In this document: positions 59,183 to 64,000 of the stretch, piece by piece
How the letters are laid out: each line of letters opens with the position of its first letter
Position numbering within the stretch: position 1 is the stretch's first letter
Origin: Arthrobacter sp. zg-Y1171
GTDB lineage: Bacteria; Actinomycetota; Actinomycetes; Actinomycetales; Micrococcaceae
DNA length: 64,000 nt
Direction: 5' to 3'
Assembly (NCBI RefSeq): GCF_025244845.1
Contig: NZ_CP104264.1
Coordinates: 1,674,001 to 1,738,000 of the forward strand
The notes under the pieces: generated by a model
What the model was told of the DNA's origin: nothing
Databases searched by the model: none
Seen by the model: only the letters and a program-made list of their open reading frames with translations
Translations under genes and position numbers: made by a program

Positions 59183-61146
59183 GTACGCCGGGGGTACGGG
59201 GACGCCCGGGAGCCGCCGCAACGGCCAAGCCGGAGAACTTCGCCTCCAGTGTCCGTCGGATCCTGGTGCTGATGGCACCGGACCGGGTACGGGTAGCGGC
59301 GGTACTGGTTGCCGCCGTCGTCTCCGTGGCGCTCGCCGTCAGCGCGCCACGGATCCTCGGGGAGGCCACCAACGTCATCTTCGACGGCTTCATCGGCCAG
59401 GGCCTGCCCGCGGGGGTGTCCAAGGACGCCCAGGTCCAGGCACTGCGGGACTCGGGGGAGCGGGAACTGGCGGACATGCTCGCGGCAATGGACGTGGTCC
59501 CGGGGCAGGGACTGGACTTCGGCAGACTGGCAGGGATCCTGCTCGGCGTGCTGGGCATCTACCTGGCCGCCTTCGCGTTCGGCTGGTTCCAGGCACGGGT
59601 GACCGCCCGCATTGTGCAGAACGCCATGTACCGGCTGCGCCGCGACGTCGACGGCAAACTGTTCCGGCTGCCCATGTCCCACTTCCAGCAGCAATCGCGG
59701 GGAGACGTCCTCAGCCGGGTCACCAACGACATCGACAACCTGGCCCAGACCCTCTCCCAGAGCCTGACCCAGATCATCACTTCGGTCCTGACCATCATGG
59801 GCGTGCTGGCAATGATGGTGTCCATCTCCCCGCTGCTGGCGCTGATCGCCGTGATTACCGTGCCCGTCTCTGCACTGGTCACCGTCCTCATTGCCCGGCG
59901 CTCGCAGGCAGAGTTCAAGACCCAGTGGAAGTCCACCGGCGAGGTAAACGGCTATATCGAGGAAATGTTCACCGGGCAGGACGTGGTGAAGGCCTTCGGC
60001 CAGCAGGAGCGGATCATCGAAGGCTTCGCCCCCACCAACAACCGCTTGTACCGCTCCGCCTTCCGGGCCCAGTTCGTCTCGGGCATCATCATGCCGGCCA
60101 TGACGTTCATCTCGAACCTGAATTACGTGGCCGTGGCGGTGGTCGGCGGACTGCAGGTCGCCAACGGGCAGCTGTCCATCGGCGGCGTGCAGGCCTTTGT
60201 GCAGTACAGCCGCCAGTTCAGCCAGCCGCTGGGACAGCTTGGCGGGCTGATCAACATGCTCCAGTCCGGCGTCGCGTCCGCCGAACGGGTGTTCGCCCTC
60301 CTTGACGCGAAGGAACAGCAGCCGGACCCCTCCCGGCCCGAGCACCTGAAGGCGGTGCGGGGGCGGGTGGCCTTCGAGGATGTCTCCTTCAGCTACAGCC
60401 CCGATGCGCCGTTGATCCGGAACCTGTCCTTCACCGCGGAGCCCGGGCAGACCGTGGCCATCGTGGGTCCCACCGGTGCCGGCAAGACCACCCTGGTCAA
60501 CCTGCTGATGCGTTTCTACGAGGTGGACGCGGGCCGCATCACCATCGACGGCATCGACATTGCCCGGCTCCGCCGCGAGGAACTGCGCGGCCACATCGGC
60601 ATGGTGCTCCAGGACGCCTGGCTGTTCGAGGGCACGGTGCGGGAGAACCTGGCCTACGGCGCACCCGATGCAACCGAGGAGCAGATCGTTGAGGCGGCGC
60701 AGGCCACCCATGTGGATCACTTCGTCCGGTCCCTGCCGGAGGGCTACGACACCGTGCTCGGGTACGACGGCGGGGCGCTGAGCCAGGGCCAGCGGCAGTT
60801 GCTGACAATCGCCCGGGCCTGGCTTTCAAACCCGTCCATCCTGGTGCTGGACGAGGCCACCAGTTCCGTGGACACCCGCACCGAAATCGCCATCCGGCTG
60901 GCGATGAACGCCCTGCGGCAGGACCGCACTAGCTTCGTGATTGCCCATCGCCTGTCCACCATCCGGGACGCGGACATCATCCTGGTGGTGCGGGACGGGC
61001 AGATCGTGGAGCAGGGAACCCATGCTGCGCTGCTGGAGGCCGAGGGGTTCTATACCGAGCTCTACCGTTCACAGTTCGCCGAGCCGGCACAGGATGCAGG
61101 GGCGGAGGACGACATGCCGGCGCCTGCCGATCCGGCCGGGCACTAG
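59179..61146 (+). CDS. ABC exporter half-transporter, canonical-site subunit
   Basis: 655 residues. The membrane domain has a roughly 45-residue extra loop after helix 1 (FIGQGLPAGVSKDAQVQALRDSGERELADMLAAMDVVPGQGLDFG) that would be extracytoplasmic. The ATPase has GPTGAGKTTLVNLLMRF, signature ALSQGQRQLLTIARAW and Walker B ILVLDEATSSVD with catalytic Glu559. LSQGQ is the variant signature typical for this half of heterodimers. Forms one exporter with the preceding subunit. The C-terminus is Asp/Ala/Pro-rich. Confidence 0.94.
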   Translation: MSTPGVRGRPGAAATAKPENFASSVRRILVLMAPDRVRVAAVLVAAVVSVALAVSAPRILGEATNVIFDGFIGQGLPAGVSKDAQVQALRDSGERELADMLAAMDVVPGQGLDFGRLAGILLGVLGIYLAAFAFGWFQARVTARIVQNAMYRLRRDVDGKLFRLPMSHFQQQSRGDVLSRVTNDIDNLAQTLSQSLTQIITSVLTIMGVLAMMVSISPLLALIAVITVPVSALVTVLIARRSQAEFKTQWKSTGEVNGYIEEMFTGQDVVKAFGQQERIIEGFAPTNNRLYRSAFRAQFVSGIIMPAMTFISNLNYVAVAVVGGLQVANGQLSIGGVQAFVQYSRQFSQPLGQLGGLINMLQSGVASAERVFALLDAKEQQPDPSRPEHLKAVRGRVAFEDVSFSYSPDAPLIRNLSFTAEPGQTVAIVGPTGAGKTTLVNLLMRFYEVDAGRITIDGIDIARLRREELRGHIGMVLQDAWLFEGTVRENLAYGAPDATEEQIVEAAQATHVDHFVRSLPEGYDTVLGYDGGALSQGQRQLLTIARAWLSNPSILVLDEATSSVDTRTEIAIRLAMNALRQDRTSFVIAHRLSTIRDADIILVVRDGQIVEQGTHAALLEAEGFYTELYRSQFAEPAQDAGAEDDMPAPADPAGH

Positions 61147-61149
61147 CAT
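61144..61149 (+). promoter_or_regulatory. -10 box TAGCAT, leaderless start of GntR gene
   Basis: It overlaps the exporter stop codon (TAG at 61144) and ends 6 nt before ATG 61156. Confidence 0.45.
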
Positions 61150-61155
61150 TGCACC

Positions 61156-61572
61156 ATGACGCCTGACACAACCCCCGTAACCGCACCGACCTCCGCCGGC
61201 AACGACGCCGGTGTGCTGGCAGGGGTCCGGATTGACGCTTCCAGCTCGGTCCCGCCCTACGAACAGCTGCGCCTGCAGATCCTGGACGCCGTGAATGAGG
61301 GGCGCCTCGCCATCGGAACCCGGCTTCCACCGGTGCGTGCCCTGGCCGGACACCTCGGACTGGCCGTCAACACGGTGGCGAAGGCCTACCGCGAGCTGGA
61401 GCAGGCGCAGGTCGTCACCACGCGGTCCCGCGCCGGCACCGTTGTCGCGGCGGGCGGCGACACCGGCCGCGGCCGGGTGGCCGAAGCTGCCGCCGCCTAT
61501 GCCGCGGCGGTGCGGGCCAACGGCGTCTCGGATGACGACGCCGTGTCCCTCCTGCGGGCGGCGCTGGGCTAA
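61156..61572 (+). CDS. GntR-family regulator, YtrA subfamily
   Basis: 138 residues. The winged helix is SVPPYEQLRLQILDAVNEGRLAIGTRLPPVRALAGHLGLAVNTVAKAYRELEQAQVVTTRSRAGTVVA. A short helical C-terminus lacks the large effector domain, as in YtrA-type regulators, which commonly control ABC transporters. It sits 9 bp after the exporter genes and probably regulates them. Confidence 0.9.
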   Translation: MTPDTTPVTAPTSAGNDAGVLAGVRIDASSSVPPYEQLRLQILDAVNEGRLAIGTRLPPVRALAGHLGLAVNTVAKAYRELEQAQVVTTRSRAGTVVAAGGDTGRGRVAEAAAAYAAAVRANGVSDDDAVSLLRAALG

Positions 61573-61688
61573 ACGGCCACGTAGCCTCCGGTTTGCGGGG
61601 TTTCGGATCGCTCCAAGGCCATGCAGCCAGGGAGCCCCGCACCGGTTCCGCTTCGCCCGCGGCGAAACCCGGGGGGTCGAATACTTCT

Positions 61689-61704
61689 TCGAATCGGCGT
61701 TTGA
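61689..61704. promoter_or_regulatory. putative LexA (SOS) box at uvrA
   Basis: TCGAATCGGCGTTTGA matches the actinobacterial LexA pattern TCGAAC-N4-GTTCGA at 10 of 12 arm positions. It lies between the -35 and -10 regions, ending 3 bp before the -10 hexamer, so bound LexA would block transcription. Confidence 0.72.
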
Positions 61705-61706
61705 AC

Positions 61707-61712
61707 TACAGT
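61707..61712 (+). promoter_or_regulatory. -10 box TACAGT, leaderless start of uvrA
   Basis: It ends 7 nt before GTG 61720 and overlaps an earlier in-frame GTG at 61711, which argues that 61720 is the true start. Confidence 0.6.
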
Positions 61713-61719
61713 GGAAAAC

Positions 61720-64000
61720 GTGCCTAAATCGACTCTTCCGACGGCTGACACCACGTTCGTGCCGCATAAAGCCAATGACCTTTCCCGCCTGGTAGTGAAA
61801 GGTGCGCGCGAGCACAACCTCCGCAACGTTGACCTGGACCTGCCGCGGGACGCCATGATCGTGTTCACCGGCCTGTCCGGCTCGGGCAAATCCTCCCTGG
61901 CGTTCGACACGATCTTCGCGGAGGGACAGCGGCGCTACGTCGAGTCCCTGTCCGCCTACGCGCGCATGTTCCTCGGCCAGGTGGACAAGCCCGACGTCGA
62001 CTTCATCGAGGGGCTTTCGCCCGCCGTCTCGATCGACCAGAAGTCCACCAGCAAGAACCCGCGGTCCACGGTGGGAACCATCACCGAGATCCACGACTAC
62101 ATGCGCCTGCTCTGGGCCCGTGTGGGCCGCCCCTTCTGCCCCGTCTGCGGCGAGCCCGTCAGCCGGCAGACCCCGCAGCAGATCGTGGACCAGCTCCTCG
62201 AACTGGAAGAAGGAACCCGCTTCCAGATCCTTGCCCCGGTGGTCCGCGGCCGGAAGGGCGAATTCGTCGACCTGTTCAAGGAACTCGCCGCCAAGGGCTA
62301 CTCCCGTGCCCGGGTGGACGGCAAGCAGGTCCAGCTGTCCGATCCGCCGAAGCTTGGCAAGCAGTACAAGCACAACATCGAAGTGGTCGTGGACCGCCTG
62401 GTGGCCAAGGACGGTATCCGGCAGCGGCTCACGGACTCGGTGGAAACCGGACTCGGCCTGGCCGACGGCCGGGTGGTGGTGGACTTCGTCGACCTCCCCG
62501 AGGACAGCAGCGGACGCACCCGCACCTTCTCCGAGAACCTGGCCTGCCCGAACGAGCACCCGCTGGCCATCGACGAAATCGAACCGCGGTCCTTCTCCTT
62601 CAACAACCCGTTCGGAGCCTGCCCGGTCTGCACCGGCATCGGCTCCCGGCTGGAAGTCGATGAGGACCTGATCATTCCGGACCCCTCCAAGTCCCTGGCC
62701 GAGGGCGCCATCGCCCCGTGGTCCCTGGGCACCGCCACCACCGAGTACTGGAACCGGCTGCTCGACGGCCTGGCCAAGGACATGGGCTTCTCCATGGACA
62801 CCCCCTGGAAGAAGCTGCCGGCCAAGGCACGCGAGGCAGTGCTCCACGGCAAGGACCACAAGGTCGTGGTCCAGTACCGGAACCGCTTCGGCCGCGAACG
62901 CAAGTACAGCACCGGCTTCGAAGGCGTCATCCAGTACATCCACCGCAAGCACGGGGAAACCGAATCGGACCACGCCCGCGACCGGTACGAGGAGTACATG
63001 CGGGAAATCGCCTGCCCCGAGTGCGGGGGAGCGCGCCTGAACCCGGCGTCCCTGTCCGTGCTGATCAACGGCCGCAACATTGCCGAGATCAGCGCCCTGC
63101 CGCTGCGTGAAGCCGCGGACTTCCTCAACACCCTGGTCCTCACCGGGCGCGAAGCACAGATCGCCAACCAGGTGCTGAAGGAAATCCAGGCCCGCCTGAC
63201 CTTCCTGCTCGACGTCGGCCTCGAATACCTGAGCCTGAACCGCCCGGCAGCCACGCTGTCCGGCGGCGAGGCCCAGCGCATCCGCCTGGCCACGCAGATC
63301 GGTTCGGGGCTTGTGGGCGTGCTGTACGTCCTGGATGAGCCGTCCATCGGCCTCCACCAGAAGGACAACCGGCGCCTGATCGACACCCTGATCCGGCTGC
63401 GCAGCCTGGGCAACACCCTGATCGTGGTGGAACACGACGAAGACACCATCCAGGAAGCGGACTGGATTGTCGACGTCGGCCCCGGCGCCGGAGAGCGCGG
63501 CGGCGAGGTGGTGCACTCCGGACCGTTGGCCGAGCTGCTCACCAACGAGCGCTCCATCACGGGCGCCTACCTGTCCGGCCGGAAGAAGATCGAAATCCCG
63601 GCGAAGCGGCGCAAGGTGGACAAGTCCCGCCAGCTGAAGATCGTCGGAGCGCGGGAAAACAACCTGCAGAACCTGAACGTAGATGTTCCGCTGGGCGTCT
63701 TCACCGCCGTGACGGGCGTCAGCGGGTCCGGCAAGTCCACGCTGATCAACGACATCCTCTACAGGACCATGGCGAACAAGCTCAACGGTGCCAAGCACGT
63801 GGCCGGGCGGCACACCCGCGTGGAGGGCCTGGAGCAGCTGGACAAGGTCATCCACGTGGACCAGAGCCCGATCGGACGGACCCCGCGGTCCAACCCGGCC
63901 ACCTACACCGGCGTCTGGGACCACATCCGCAAGCTCTTCGCCGAGACCAACGAAGCGAAGGTGCGCGGCTACCTGCCGGGCCGCTTCTCCTTCAACGTCA
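61720..64000 (+). CDS. uvrA: UvrABC excinuclease subunit A (3' end outside window)
   Basis: 760 codons visible of a protein usually about 950-970 residues. First ATPase: Walker [19 protein letters not shown], with the insertion domain containing [23 protein letters not shown] and [17 protein letters not shown] (CxxC metal sites). The second half has [16 protein letters not shown], signature [41 protein letters not shown], and the second Walker [18 protein letters not shown]. It recognises damage and loads UvrB in nucleotide excision repair. Transcription appears SOS-controlled through the box upstream. The window ends inside the second ATPase domain. Confidence 0.97.
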   Translation, partial: MPKSTLPTADTTFVPHKANDLSRLVVKGAREHNLRNVDLDLPRDAMIVFTGLSGSGKSSLAFDTIFAEGQRRYVESLSAYARMFLGQVDKPDVDFIEGLSPAVSIDQKSTSKNPRSTVGTITEIHDYMRLLWARVGRPFCPVCGEPVSRQTPQQIVDQLLELEEGTRFQILAPVVRGRKGEFVDLFKELAAKGYSRARVDGKQVQLSDPPKLGKQYKHNIEVVVDRLVAKDGIRQRLTDSVETGLGLADGRVVVDFVDLPEDSSGRTRTFSENLACPNEHPLAIDEIEPRSFSFNNPFGACPVCTGIGSRLEVDEDLIIPDPSKSLAEGAIAPWSLGTATTEYWNRLLDGLAKDMGFSMDTPWKKLPAKAREAVLHGKDHKVVVQYRNRFGRERKYSTGFEGVIQYIHRKHGETESDHARDRYEEYMREIACPECGGARLNPASLSVLINGRNIAEISALPLREAADFLNTLVLTGREAQIANQVLKEIQARLTFLLDVGLEYLSLNRPAATLSGGEAQRIRLATQIGSGLVGVLYVLDEPSIGLHQKDNRRLIDTLIRLRSLGNTLIVVEHDEDTIQEADWIVDVGPGAGERGGEVVHSGPLAELLTNERSITGAYLSGRKKIEIPAKRRKVDKSRQLKIVGARENNLQNLNVDVPLGVFTAVTGVSGSGKSTLINDILYRTMANKLNGAKHVAGRHTRVEGLEQLDKVIHVDQSPIGRTPRSNPATYTGVWDHIRKLFAETNEAKVRGYLPGRFSFNV

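Noticed and set aside
61069..63924. Open frame of 951 codons on the minus strand
   Set aside because: It is antisense to uvrA, whose motifs are unmistakable.

Overview
The window is a gene-dense, high-GC stretch of a Gram-positive actinobacterial chromosome, most likely an Arthrobacter-like member of the Micrococcaceae. The evidence is an actinobacterial rpsA, polA, coaE-uvrB and uvrA neighbourhood, frequent GTG/TTG starts, many apparently leaderless genes (a TANNNT box ending 6-7 nt before the start codon), a LexA-type box at uvrA and a CebR-like LacI regulon. No insertion sequence, prophage, CRISPR array, tRNA or rRNA was seen.

Layout. 1-7.2 kb: end of an ABC-F ATPase, a carboxylesterase, dihydrolipoyl dehydrogenase, a DUF4389 membrane protein, an unknown protein and a hotdog thioesterase. 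7.3-13.9 kb: an accessory glycan locus with four glycosyltransferases and a GH3 glycosidase, then an ABC1/UbiB kinase. 15.8-20.9 kb: a shikimate/quinate catabolic cluster (MHS transporter, AroE-type dehydrogenase, two-domain 3-dehydroshikimate dehydratase, IclR regulator). 20.9-24.8 kb: a glutamine/glutamate acid-resistance operon (gadB, gadC-like antiporter, glutaminase). 25.1-31.6 kb: Hsp20, an MFS transporter with an unusual C-terminal beta-sandwich tail, a Pit phosphate transporter with a small membrane partner, an ene-reductase, a RibD/DHFR-like protein and a PaaI-like thioesterase. 31.6-37.7 kb: polA, an Eis-like acetyltransferase, and rpsA behind a long structured leader. 38-44 kb: a beta-glucoside/cellobiose-type ABC operon (binding protein, two permeases, GH1 beta-glucosidase, LacI regulator) whose promoter is bracketed by two identical 14-bp operators. 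44-57.4 kb: RlmG/RsmC-like methyltransferase, YigZ, coaE, uvrB, an uncharacterised 457-aa protein with a Nudix partner, two small overlapping genes, a prolyl aminopeptidase-like hydrolase, a GNAT enzyme, a Ski2-like helicase, a trans-aconitate methyltransferase-like enzyme and an MBL hydrolase. 57.4-61.6 kb: a heterodimeric ABC exporter and a GntR (YtrA-type) regulator. 61.7 kb to the end: uvrA, cut by the window edge.

The genes form several self-contained modules. The LacI operon imports an oligosaccharide and hydrolyses it inside the cell under its own repressor. The MHS/AroE/dehydratase/IclR group would take up shikimate and convert it to protocatechuate. The gad operon would deaminate glutamine, decarboxylate glutamate (consuming a proton) and exchange GABA for glutamate. 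The four-glycosyltransferase locus has no recognisable flippase or polymerase, its product is unknown, and it has a palindromic bidirectional promoter; it is the best candidate for an undescribed pathway. Starts were assigned from Shine-Dalgarno sequences or leaderless promoter geometry rather than the longest open frame.
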